Shown here: in pieces, positions 32,934 to 41,066 of the stretch
Numbering within the stretch: the stretch's first letter is position 1
Layout of the letters: the number at the start of each line of letters is the position of its first letter
Source of the DNA: CALLVY01 sp937899855
GTDB lineage: Bacteria > Bacteroidota > Bacteroidia > Chitinophagales > Saprospiraceae
Length of the DNA: 64,000 bases
Assembly: GCA_039820405.1 (NCBI GenBank)
Contig: JBCBQC010000024.1
Location: forward strand, 4,007 to 68,006
Direction of reading: 5' to 3'
Translations under genes and position numbers: made by a program
The notes under the pieces: model-generated
What the model was told of the DNA's origin: nothing
The model's input: only the letters and a program-made list of their open reading frames with translations
The model's database searches: none

Positions 32934-35720
32934 GCCACTTTGCTCCTGTGGCTCTTCCCCCTTTTCTTCCTTTACCTCTTTTACCGCCTCTTCCACTGCT
33001 TTAGTCGCTGCTTCGAGTTCTTCTACACTGGGTTTTTTACGTCTCCGTCGCCGGCGTCCACCGCCTTGTTCCTCCGCCTTGGGGGCTTCCTCTTCTGGGG
33101 CCTCTTGCTCTTCCACGGGGTGATCCCCAAAGACGATTTTCTTGTTTTCGACGTGGACGTAAATCGTGTCGCCCTCCCCAAACTGGCCACTGAGAACCAC
33201 TTTAGACAGTTCGTTGACGATCTCCTTTTGCAGTACGCGCTTCATGGGACGGGCGCCAAATTGTGGGTCGTAGCCCAGGTCGGCCAACAGGTCTTTGGCC
33301 CGATCGCTGACGACTAGGGTGAGGCCCTGCTGGGCGAGCATCTTATAAGTCTTTTTGAGCAGCAGCTCCATGATTTTTTTAATTTCCGCCTTGGTGAGGG
33401 GCAGGAACATGATTTGCTCGTCGATTCGGTTGAGAAATTCGGGGCGGAGGTTTTCCTTGAGGGCTTCCAATACCTCTTCTTGCGTGGTCTCGATGATGTC
33501 CTGGCGGTGTTCTTCTCCCAGGGCATCCAGGTCCTCAAAGTTTTCCAAAATCTTCTCCGCTCCCATATTGGAAGTCATGATAATGATGGAATTCTTGAAA
33601 TTGGCGACGCGGCCCTTATTGTCCGTTAGTCGGCCATCGTCGAGTACCTGGAGGAGAATGTTGAAGGTATCGGGGTGGGCCTTTTCGATCTCGTCGAGCA
33701 GGATGATGGAATAGGGTTTGCGCCGGACGGCCTCGGTCAGCTGTCCCCCTTCGTCGTAGCCCACGTAGCCCGGAGGTGCTCCTACCAGCCGCGATACCGA
33801 ATGCCGCTCCTGGTATTCACTCATGTCGATCCGGGTGATGGCGCGCTCGTCATCGAAGAGCACTTCGGCCAGGGCCTTGGCCAATTCGGTCTTACCCACT
33901 CCGGTGGGGCCGACGAAGATAAAGGAGCCGATGGGGCGGTTGGCATCCTGTAAGCCGGCCCGACTCCGCCGGACGGCATCCGAAACGGCTTGTACCGCTT
34001 CGCGTTGTCCGATCAGACGTTGGCCGATTTGATCTTCTAGTTCGAGTAATTTTTCCTTTTCGCTCTGCATCATCTTTTGCAGCGGGATTCCCGTCCAGCG
34101 CGATACCACCTCGGCAATATCGTTGCCGGTGACTTCGTCGTTGGTAAAGCGATTTTCCTCGGGCAACTGGTCCAGCTTTTCCTCCGCCGCTTTGAGTTTG
34201 GCCTCTTCTTCTTTGAGCTGACCGTATCGGATTTTGGCCACCGCTTCGAAGTCGCTGTCCCGTTCGGCCTTCTCCGCCTGGAGTTCTAATTCTTCGATGT
34301 TCTTTTTGATGCCCTGGATGGTATCCACCACTTCTTTTTCGTTTTGCCAAGCCGCCGTCACGGATTCCAGGTTTTCGCGGGCGTTGGCGATTTGCTCATT
34401 GATGGCGGTTAATTTCTTCTTGGTCTTTTCGCGTTTGATGGCCTCGCGTTCGATTTCCAACTGGCGGACCTTGCGCTCCAATTCGTCTACTTCGTCGGGC
34501 ACCGAGTCGAGCTCCAGCCGCAATTTGGCGGCGGACTCGTCGATCAGGTCAATGGCCTTGTCGGGAAGGCTGCGGTCGGAGATGTAGCGGTGCGACAGCT
34601 CGGCGGCGGCGATCAGTGCTTCGTCGAGGATTTCGATTTTGTGGTATACCTCGTAGCGCTCCTGTAGGCCCCGAAGGATGGAGATGGTATCTTCTACGCT
34701 GGGTTCGTCGATGACGACGGTTTGGAAGCGGCGGACGAGGGCCTTGTCCTGTTCGAAGTACTTTTGGTATTCGTCGAGGGTCGTCGCTCCGACGGTGCGC
34801 AGTTCGCCACGGGCCAGAGCGGGCTTGAGGATATTGGCCGCATCCATGGCACCACTGCCGCCGCCCGCGCCGATTAGGGTATGGATCTCGTCGATAAACA
34901 GAATGACTTCGCCACCGGAATTGGTCACTTCCTTGATGACGCTTTTGAGGCGTTCTTCAAATTCTCCTTTGAATTTAGCGCCCGCTACGAGAGAGGCGAT
35001 GTCGAGGGCAAAAATCTTTTTGGAGATTAGGTTCTCCGGGACGTCTTGCTTGACGATGCGCCAGGCCAGTCCTTCCACGATGGCGGTTTTACCCACTCCC
35101 GCTTCCCCGATTACGATGGGGTTGTTCTTCTTCCGCCGGGAAAGGATGTGCAGCAGTCGGCGGATTTCCTCGTCGCGACCGATGATGGGGTCCAGCTCGC
35201 CGGATTCGGCACGCTCGTTGAGATTGATGGCGAATTTGGATAAAGCATTGTAGTTGCCATCGGTGCTTTGGTTGGTCACTTTACGGCCCTTGCGCAGTGC
35301 TGCGATGGCCTCCTTGAGGCCCGCCTCGGCAACGCCCAGGGACTGGAGCAGCTTGGCACCCTGGTCCTTTCCCTGTAGGATGCCGAGAATCATCAGCTCG
35401 ATCGAGATAAACTCATCGCCAAAGGATTTGAGCATCTTTTTGGCGCGGCTCAGGGCCTTGTTGGCGTCCGGGGTGAGGTATTGCTTTTCTTCGCCTTTGA
35501 CTTGTGGAAACTTGCGAATCTCCTCGGCGAGGCGCCGTTCGAGGGCCATCATGTCGACGTCCATCTTTTTGAACAGAAACTGGGTAACGTTTTCATCGGT
35601 TTCGAGAATGCCTTTGATCAGGTGAACCGTACCGACCGTTTGTTGGCTCAGTTTGGCAGCGAGTTGCTGGGCTTTCAGAATCGCTTCCTGCGATTTGATG
35701 GTAAAATTATCGTAGGTCAT
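32925..35720 (-). CDS. clpB: ATP-dependent disaggregase ClpB with an unusual charged C-terminal tail
   Basis: 931 residues. It works with DnaK to dissolve protein aggregates. N-domain (1-145), first AAA+ domain with Walker A GEAGVGKT at 205-212, the long coiled-coil middle domain (about 400-525) that marks ClpB rather than ClpC/ClpA, and a second AAA+ domain with Walker A GPTGVGKT at 604-611 and ARPMKRVLQKEI near the C-terminus. Ordinary ClpB ends soon after; here about 65 extra residues (867-931) follow: an acidic Glu/Pro/Ala stretch, GGGRRRRRRKK, and an acidic helix. Its ATG overlaps the stop of the upstream gene (ATGA). No CIRCE or HrcA-type site was noticed. Confidence 0.95.
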   Translation of the reverse strand: MTYDNFTIKSQEAILKAQQLAAKLSQQTVGTVHLIKGILETDENVTQFLFKKMDVDMMALERRLAEEIRKFPQVKGEEKQYLTPDANKALSRAKKMLKSFGDEFISIELMILGILQGKDQGAKLLQSLGVAEAGLKEAIAALRKGRKVTNQSTDGNYNALSKFAINLNERAESGELDPIIGRDEEIRRLLHILSRRKKNNPIVIGEAGVGKTAIVEGLAWRIVKQDVPENLISKKIFALDIASLVAGAKFKGEFEERLKSVIKEVTNSGGEVILFIDEIHTLIGAGGGSGAMDAANILKPALARGELRTVGATTLDEYQKYFEQDKALVRRFQTVVIDEPSVEDTISILRGLQERYEVYHKIEILDEALIAAAELSHRYISDRSLPDKAIDLIDESAAKLRLELDSVPDEVDELERKVRQLEIEREAIKREKTKKKLTAINEQIANARENLESVTAAWQNEKEVVDTIQGIKKNIEELELQAEKAERDSDFEAVAKIRYGQLKEEEAKLKAAEEKLDQLPEENRFTNDEVTGNDIAEVVSRWTGIPLQKMMQSEKEKLLELEDQIGQRLIGQREAVQAVSDAVRRSRAGLQDANRPIGSFIFVGPTGVGKTELAKALAEVLFDDERAITRIDMSEYQERHSVSRLVGAPPGYVGYDEGGQLTEAVRRKPYSIILLDEIEKAHPDTFNILLQVLDDGRLTDNKGRVANFKNSIIIMTSNMGAEKILENFEDLDALGEEHRQDIIETTQEEVLEALKENLRPEFLNRIDEQIMFLPLTKAEIKKIMELLLKKTYKMLAQQGLTLVVSDRAKDLLADLGYDPQFGARPMKRVLQKEIVNELSKVVLSGQFGEGDTIYVHVENKKIVFGDHPVEEQEAPEEEAPKAEEQGGGRRRRRRKKPSVEELEAATKAVEEAVKEVKEEKGEEPQEQSGLA

Positions 35721-36145
35721 GAATCGTGTTTTGAAGAAAGATCTCGGTACAGCATTTGGCTTTGTTGGATGCGATCGAGACGGTTGAAGGAAAATACTTC
35801 CGCATTGGCTTCTACGTATTCAAAAATAGCCAAAGCTTTTTTTAATTGGGCGATCGCCCGTTCAATTTGTTGATTTTGGCTCAAAATTTCCGCTTCCTTG
35901 GCGAGTAGGGCCGCCAACAATTCGAGTTGGGGGACGCTGAGGCCCCGCTCTTGAAGCAGGTAGTACAACAAACCGGAGGGGTCGCCTTCCACCAGTTGAT
36001 CGGGGTCGATTTGGAGCCAGCTGTGGTAGTACTCCCGGATTTCCTCCAGGGCTTCGGGGGTATCCAGCCCCGCCAATTGGGCAAAGGTGCGGGCCAGGTC
36101 GGCGAGCAATTTTTGGATGATGTCGTAACGCGATTTGGAAATCAT
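35717..36145 (-). CDS. Conserved-looking helical protein coupled to clpB
   Basis: 142 residues, soluble, almost all helix, with a tetratricopeptide-like pattern in LLYYLLQERGLSVPQLELLAALLAKEAEILSQNQQIERAIAQLKKALAIFEYVE. Not recognised as a named family. Its stop overlaps the clpB start by four bases (ATGA), so the two are translationally coupled and probably produced in fixed ratio. The GHMP kinase gene lies 43 bases upstream on the same strand. A clpB partner or adaptor is a reasonable guess, nothing more. Confidence 0.75.
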   Translation of the reverse strand: MISKSRYDIIQKLLADLARTFAQLAGLDTPEALEEIREYYHSWLQIDPDQLVEGDPSGLLYYLLQERGLSVPQLELLAALLAKEAEILSQNQQIERAIAQLKKALAIFEYVEANAEVFSFNRLDRIQQSQMLYRDLSSKHDS

Positions 36146-36188
36146 AGGTGCCGGAGCTTAAATGCTAAACTGCTGGTGAATGGATGAC

Positions 36189-37121
36189 TTAGAGTAGCAG
36201 TTCATCGTAACTAAAAAACGTAGTAAAACCTTTTTCGTTGCAGTAACGCTGGGTTTCTTCCCGCGTTCGGTCGGAGGTCAAGAGCACAAAGTCGCCGCCC
36301 CAGGCACCGAGCGATTTGACGCTGCCCCAAAAATCGGCAAAGCGACTTTTTTTGACCGGTTCCAAGCGGAGGGCTTCGGCCACCAGGGCCTCGTGGGCGT
36401 CGAGCAGTGCGGCGAAGTCGTCAAGGCTTTCGCAATTTGGTATTTTGCGGCTCCAAGCCGAAATTTTATCTATCAAAGGGGTTTTCTTTTCTACCATCGC
36501 TCGGTAGCGGGCGATGCCTTCCCGACTGTTTTGCTTTTGCTCCAGGTACACCCAAAACAGGTGTTCGCGAAAGGGGGGATCAAAGGGGCTCGCCCTGCTT
36601 TGTGGACCGGTGGTCGTTCGTTGGTAGTAGATGGGGCCGGTGGCGGTAGCGCAGGCGATGTCGTAGCCGGAGCCTCCGAAGGTATCGGCCAGCAATTGGT
36701 AGGGGTCGACGCCGGCCCACTGGGCTAGGGTGGCGATCAGGGTGGAGCTGCTGCCCAGGCCCCAGTGGCGGGGAAATTCCAGGCGACTGGTGGCCAATAC
36801 GCCTTGACCGGGTGAGAGAAAGCCGGGGTTTTGGCGACGGATGGCTTGGAGGATTTGACGCAAGCGTTGGGCTGTGGGTTGGTCGCTGGCTTGGAGGATC
36901 TGGCCATCTCCCAGATCGAAGTGGCCCTGGAACCAGGGGCTTCCATCGGGGTTTTCGCTACGCCAGTGTAGGCTGCCCCGGTCGGTATGGGGGCGGAGGT
37001 GCAGCTGCTGGCCGAGGCGGGTGGGGAGTGCGAGGGAGAGGGCGCCATCGAGGACAAAATATTCCCCGGTGAGCAATAGTTTGCCCCGAGCTCGGTAGCT
37101 TTGTTCGGTAAAAATGGCCAT
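36189..37121 (-). CDS. GHMP-family kinase
   Basis: 310 residues. GHMP motifs: motif 1 ARGKLLLTGEYFVLDGALSLALPT, motif 2 (ATP loop) PRHWGLGSSSTLIATLAQW with GLGSSS, and motif 3 VKSLGAWGGDFVLLTS. The family includes mevalonate, phosphomevalonate and sugar kinases; the opening resembles mevalonate/phosphomevalonate kinases, but no isoprenoid gene is adjacent, so the substrate is open. First gene of a leftward operon with the 142-residue protein and clpB. A perfect TAGCTTTG box ends exactly four bases before its ATG, predicting a leaderless mRNA. Confidence 0.85.
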   Translation of the reverse strand: MAIFTEQSYRARGKLLLTGEYFVLDGALSLALPTRLGQQLHLRPHTDRGSLHWRSENPDGSPWFQGHFDLGDGQILQASDQPTAQRLRQILQAIRRQNPGFLSPGQGVLATSRLEFPRHWGLGSSSTLIATLAQWAGVDPYQLLADTFGGSGYDIACATATGPIYYQRTTTGPQSRASPFDPPFREHLFWVYLEQKQNSREGIARYRAMVEKKTPLIDKISAWSRKIPNCESLDDFAALLDAHEALVAEALRLEPVKKSRFADFWGSVKSLGAWGGDFVLLTSDRTREETQRYCNEKGFTTFFSYDELLL

Positions 37122-37125
37122 ATGG

Positions 37126-37133
37126 CAAAGCTA
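37126..37133 (-). promoter_or_regulatory. -7 box TAGCTTTG, four bases before the GHMP kinase ATG
   Basis: Exact TAnnTTTG; same four-base spacing to ATG as at DUF5691 and the alpha/beta hydrolase. Predicted leaderless start. Confidence 0.5.
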
Positions 37134-37177
37134 AGGGATTTTTTGTCGACAAAAACAAATTTTACCCCAACGCTTAT

Positions 37178-37185
37178 TAATTTTG
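37178..37185 (+). promoter_or_regulatory. Putative -7 box TAATTTTG of the MtfA-like gene
   Basis: Exact TAnnTTTG, 18 bases before ATG 37204; it overlaps an alternative TTG start at 37183, which is therefore unlikely. Divergent from the GHMP kinase promoter only 45 bases away. Confidence 0.5.
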
Positions 37186-37203
37186 AGTTTGCAAATCACC
37201 GGT

Positions 37204-38079
37204 ATGTTATCACGACTCTTGTACCTTCCTTTCGTCGCCGCTACGATCATCAGTCTGTACCTCACCTTCGAGGTCGATGAGGGCTACTCCTGGTACATCA
37301 TCCCCCCGGTAGTCGCGCTCTCGGCCATTTATTTTCTCTCCCCCCAGATCGACTGGTGGTGGTACCTGCGCCACCCCCCCGTCATGAATCAGAAGCTGTC
37401 GGAGCTCATTCACCGGATGAATCCCTTTTACGCGGCACTGTCCCCGGAGGATAAAAAGCGTTTTCAGGACCGCGTCGAACTCTACGTGCGGGCCAACGCT
37501 TACATTTCCAAAGGCATCAAAGAAGATGGCGTTCCCCCCGATGAGGTCGTCTACTTCGTCGCCACCTGTATCACCCAGCTCACTTTTGGGCTCGTCGATT
37601 TTCGGCTCCCCCTTTTCGAACGCATCGTCATCTATCCCGCCCCCTTTCCTTCGCCCCAGTTTCCCGAGCACATCCACGCCTCCGAGATTTTTGCCGAAGA
37701 CGGCGTACTGATCTTTGCGGTACATCCGCTCATGGAGGGCATCATCCGACCGGACCAGTACAATATCGGCTTCCACGAATACGCCCAAGCGTTTATCGTC
37801 AGCTACCCCGACGCGGCTTACGCGCGCCGGGAAGAAGTGAATTGGGAGATCTTGGAGGCCATCAGTGGTTTTAGCGAAGAGAAAATTCGTAAGACGATTG
37901 GTTTGGACTTGGTGGATCAGCGGGCGGTGTGCATCCATCATTTCTTCCATTTTGCCCGTTCTTTTCGGGAGCATCTACCCGATCTGTACGAGCGGCACCG
38001 CTCCATTTTCAATCTCGATCCCCTGCGGGCGGGCAGTCCCATCGTCGATCGGCGTCGGGGGGATGGCCCCCTGACTTAG
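37204..38079 (+). CDS. MtfA-like membrane protein with degenerate zinc-peptidase motif
   Basis: 291 residues: two N-terminal hydrophobic helices (about 1-45), then a domain resembling MtfA zinc peptidases (about 80-270). The family motif HExxH is HEYAQ at 191-195, so the second His ligand is Gln. The downstream SExFF segment that supplies the glutamate ligand in MtfA reads IHHFF here. Catalysis by the MtfA mechanism is therefore doubtful; a binding or scaffold role is possible. The start at 37204 fits the -7 box. It overlaps by four bases the end of the convergent M48-like gene, also degenerate. Confidence 0.75.
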   Translation: MLSRLLYLPFVAATIISLYLTFEVDEGYSWYIIPPVVALSAIYFLSPQIDWWWYLRHPPVMNQKLSELIHRMNPFYAALSPEDKKRFQDRVELYVRANAYISKGIKEDGVPPDEVVYFVATCITQLTFGLVDFRLPLFERIVIYPAPFPSPQFPEHIHASEIFAEDGVLIFAVHPLMEGIIRPDQYNIGFHEYAQAFIVSYPDAAYARREEVNWEILEAISGFSEEKIRKTIGLDLVDQRAVCIHHFFHFARSFREHLPDLYERHRSIFNLDPLRAGSPIVDRRRGDGPLT

Positions 38080-38918
38080 GGAAGGTTGGCCAGTACTTTT
38101 TGGGCGTAGGCGCCGTTGCTGAGCCGAATTCCACAACCCCCATCCCGTTGAGCGAGTTGGCCTACGCGGCTGGCGCGACCGTTGTAGTCGCGGCGTTCGA
38201 TCCAGAGCATATCCCGTTCCACATTGGCGGCGTAAAGGGGGACCAAGCCCGCCGGATCCCAAATAGAAGTTTGGCAGATCAACTCGATGGTCTGTTCATC
38301 CGTAACGAGTAAGTCCTCTTCCTCGAAGTCCAGGGTACTCAGGGCATGGGCGATGCTGTTGGGCGTCGCGCCATTGGGAGAGGGGCTGCCGTTGACCAAA
38401 TCGACGAGGATGGTGGTATTGAACTGGTTGAGTAGGCGGTTGAAGAGGTATTTTTCATTCATTAGGGTCAGCTCACAGGCCATGATATAGTACAATTCGT
38501 TTTCGGCGCCGATGGATTTGAGCAGGCCCGTGGTCAGGTAGAGGTGGCCACCGGGCAGGACGAAGGCGTTCTTTTGTTCGTCGAGCAGCACGTGGAGGTT
38601 CCAGGGACGTTCGGGATCCCAGCGATCGTCGGTGGGGGAATAGCGATCGCGGCGGAGGTCATCGTAGGCTTGGCTGTAGAGCTGGTGGAGGTAGTCGTAG
38701 GCTTCGTCGTAGGGGGCGAGGTTGGGGAGGAGGGAAAACTCGCGGGTATTGCTTTGGATGGCACCTTCCACCAGATCCCCGAGGGCTTCGCGTTGGGTTT
38801 TGGTAAACTCGCTGGGTCGGATCAGGTCATCGTCTTCGGGGGTGCAGGCTGGCAGCAGTCCCACCAGTGCCAATAAGGCCAGACCGGACAGTACTCGGGA
38901 TAGGGGGCGGGCGAACAT
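38076..38918 (-). CDS. M48-like lipoprotein that has lost its zinc-binding motif
   Basis: 280 residues. The signal peptide ends in LLPACT (lipobox). The M48 frame is recognisable: NAFVLPGGHLYLTTGLLKSIGAENELYYIM matches the region just before the zinc helix. The helix itself reads ACELTLMNEKYLF where HEIAH is expected, so both His ligands are gone. A conserved substrate-holding role without proteolysis is plausible. ATG at 38918 is chosen over TTG at 38936. Compare the intact M48 lipoprotein at 29496-30293. Confidence 0.78.
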   Translation of the reverse strand: MFARPLSRVLSGLALLALVGLLPACTPEDDDLIRPSEFTKTQREALGDLVEGAIQSNTREFSLLPNLAPYDEAYDYLHQLYSQAYDDLRRDRYSPTDDRWDPERPWNLHVLLDEQKNAFVLPGGHLYLTTGLLKSIGAENELYYIMACELTLMNEKYLFNRLLNQFNTTILVDLVNGSPSPNGATPNSIAHALSTLDFEEEDLLVTDEQTIELICQTSIWDPAGLVPLYAANVERDMLWIERRDYNGRASRVGQLAQRDGGCGIRLSNGAYAQKVLANLP

Positions 38919-39025
38919 AGTTATGTTATTTTGCAATGGTTATGCAAGGAAAATGCTGCAAAAACCAATCCAAAGTATGTTAAAAAAATAGCATAAAAGG
39001 TCGGGAAATCGGCAAGGGAGGGGAC

Positions 39026-39065
39026 AAAAAAAAGCTTCCAGACCTTTAAGGTGTGCTGGAAGCTT
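39026..39065 (-). terminator. Rho-independent terminator of the first acyl-CoA ligase gene
   Basis: A 10-bp perfect stem (39032-39041 with 39056-39065), 14-base loop, then a U-run leftward (A-run 39026-39033 on the plus strand). Confidence 0.85.
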
Positions 39066-39110
39066 GGGTGTTTGTTTTTTGTTCTGCTATGTAAATATAG
39101 TAAAAAAAAG

Positions 39111-40937
39111 CTATTTCGGAGTATAGATCGAATCAATTTCTGACTTGTATTTTTCGAGGATCACCCGCCGCTTGAGTTTCATGGTTGGGGTCAACTCGCC
39201 GGGGCTCCCGTCGGTCTTGGTGGGTTCCCAGGTCCCATCGACCAGGACAAACTTCTTGATCTGCTCGATGTGGCTAAATTCGGGATTGTAGTGATCGACG
39301 ACTTGCTGGAAACGCGAAATGACCTTGGGGTCTTGGATGGCATCCCGCATGGAGGAGTAGCCCATCCCGCAGTCTTCGCACCAGGACTTGAGTGCTTCTT
39401 CGGCCGGTACGATCAGGGCCGATACGAATTTTTGCTTTTCACCCACGACCATCATTTGTTCCACCAGGAAGTCTTCCTTGAACTTGTTTTCGATGGGGGC
39501 GGGAGCGACGTACTTACCCCCCGAAGTTTTCAACAACTCCTTTTTGCGATCGGTAATTTTGAGGAAATGCTTGCCCCCGGGCCCCTTGACCAACTTACCG
39601 ACATCACCGGTGCGGAACCAAGGTTCTCCATCGATATCCTTCATCACCTCTGCGGTCTTCCCCGGTTTTTTGTAGTAACCCATCATGATATTGGGCCCTT
39701 TGGCCAGGATTTCGCCTTCGCCCTCGCGGTAGTCACCCTCGGTGGCGTCGATTTTCAGCTCCACCTGTGGGAGCATCGGACCCACGGTACCGAGCATGGC
39801 ACCCTGCGGATCGTAGCGGTTGATGGTGAGACCGGGCGAAGTCTCGGTCAGGCCATAGCCCTCGCGAATGGGAATGCCCGCGGCGGAAAAGACCCGTGCG
39901 ATTTTGACCGGGCAGGCGGCGGCACCGGTGAGGATACCGCGAACATTGCCCCCGAGGGCTTCCCGCCACTTGCTAAAGATCAGGCGATCGGCGAGGCTTT
40001 GCTGAATACCTCGGAAGCCGGAATAACGCTTTTCGTAGTCGTAGTCATCGGTGAGGTTTAGGGCCCAGAAGAACAGGCTCTTTTTGACTCCCGTGAGCTC
40101 GAGTCCCTTGTTGTAAATCTTTTCGTATACCTTCTCCAACAGACGCGGTACCGTAGTGAAGAAATGGGGCTTGACCGCTCGCAGGTCCCCGTCCTCTCCG
40201 CCGAGGTTGTTGGTACCGACAAAGATCACATTGATGCCCAAGTAGGCGTAGGAATAAGCTGCGGTCCGCTCGAAGATGTGGCAGATGGGCAGGAAGCTCA
40301 TCGCGATTTCTCCCGCCGAGATGGGCATCAATTCGCGGACGCCTTCGACGTTGGATACAATGTTGCGGTGGCTGAGCATGACGCCCTTTGGATTGCCAGT
40401 GGTCCCGGAGGTGTAGATGATGGTAGCCATCGATTCGGGGTCGATGCTTTGCTTGATTTTCTCCACCTCGTCGAGCCCTTCATCGGAAAAAATGTCTTCC
40501 CAGTAAAGCCGTCCCTCGGTACGATCGAAGGTGTAGACGTCCTGCAGGGAGGAGACCTTGGGATTGGCGGCCTGCACTTTATCGTACAGATCGCCATCGC
40601 CAACAACGCAGTATTTGACTTCGGAATCGTTGAAAATGTACTCGTAATCGTTGGAGCTGATGGTGGGGTAAACCGGGACGTTGATCACCCCAATTTGCAA
40701 CATTCCCAGGTCCATGATGGTCCACTCCGGGCGGTTTTTGTACACGACGGTCGCTACTTTATCGCCGGGTTGGAGCCCCATTTTGAGCAATCCACAACTT
40801 ACCTTATTGGCGAGGTTGATGATGTCGTCGGTACTGTAGTACACCCATTTCCCATTCAGATTGTGCCCAAAGGCGCGTTCTTGTGGGTATTTATCTTTTT
40901 GTACATAGATGAATTCGAAGATTCTACTTGGCTTCAT
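39111..40937 (-). CDS. Long-chain fatty acid-CoA ligase (AMP-binding), copy 1
   Basis: 608 residues, ANL superfamily. It activates a fatty acid to acyl-AMP and then acyl-CoA, feeding beta-oxidation or lipid synthesis. Motifs: ATP loop IIYTSGTTGNPKGVMLSH, REGYGLTETSPGLTINRYD (A5-type), WFRTGDVGKL with the Asp that binds ribose, and ITDRKKELLKTSGGKYVAP, with the catalytic Lys region near the C-terminus at PTMKLKRR. It resembles the FadD15-type subfamily. A paralogue lies 129 bases upstream on the same strand. Confidence 0.93.
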   Translation of the reverse strand: MKPSRIFEFIYVQKDKYPQERAFGHNLNGKWVYYSTDDIINLANKVSCGLLKMGLQPGDKVATVVYKNRPEWTIMDLGMLQIGVINVPVYPTISSNDYEYIFNDSEVKYCVVGDGDLYDKVQAANPKVSSLQDVYTFDRTEGRLYWEDIFSDEGLDEVEKIKQSIDPESMATIIYTSGTTGNPKGVMLSHRNIVSNVEGVRELMPISAGEIAMSFLPICHIFERTAAYSYAYLGINVIFVGTNNLGGEDGDLRAVKPHFFTTVPRLLEKVYEKIYNKGLELTGVKKSLFFWALNLTDDYDYEKRYSGFRGIQQSLADRLIFSKWREALGGNVRGILTGAAACPVKIARVFSAAGIPIREGYGLTETSPGLTINRYDPQGAMLGTVGPMLPQVELKIDATEGDYREGEGEILAKGPNIMMGYYKKPGKTAEVMKDIDGEPWFRTGDVGKLVKGPGGKHFLKITDRKKELLKTSGGKYVAPAPIENKFKEDFLVEQMMVVGEKQKFVSALIVPAEEALKSWCEDCGMGYSSMRDAIQDPKVISRFQQVVDHYNPEFSHIEQIKKFVLVDGTWEPTKTDGSPGELTPTMKLKRRVILEKYKSEIDSIYTPK

Positions 40938-41066
40938 TGCAAATGGATAATTTTTTTAGTGGATTGGGATTTCCCTTTTTTGTATTACAAAATGGGACAT
41001 CATCGAACAAATATTAGGAAAATATACAAAAGGTTTTGGCTAAAATTCGGATTTTCTTAAAAAATG

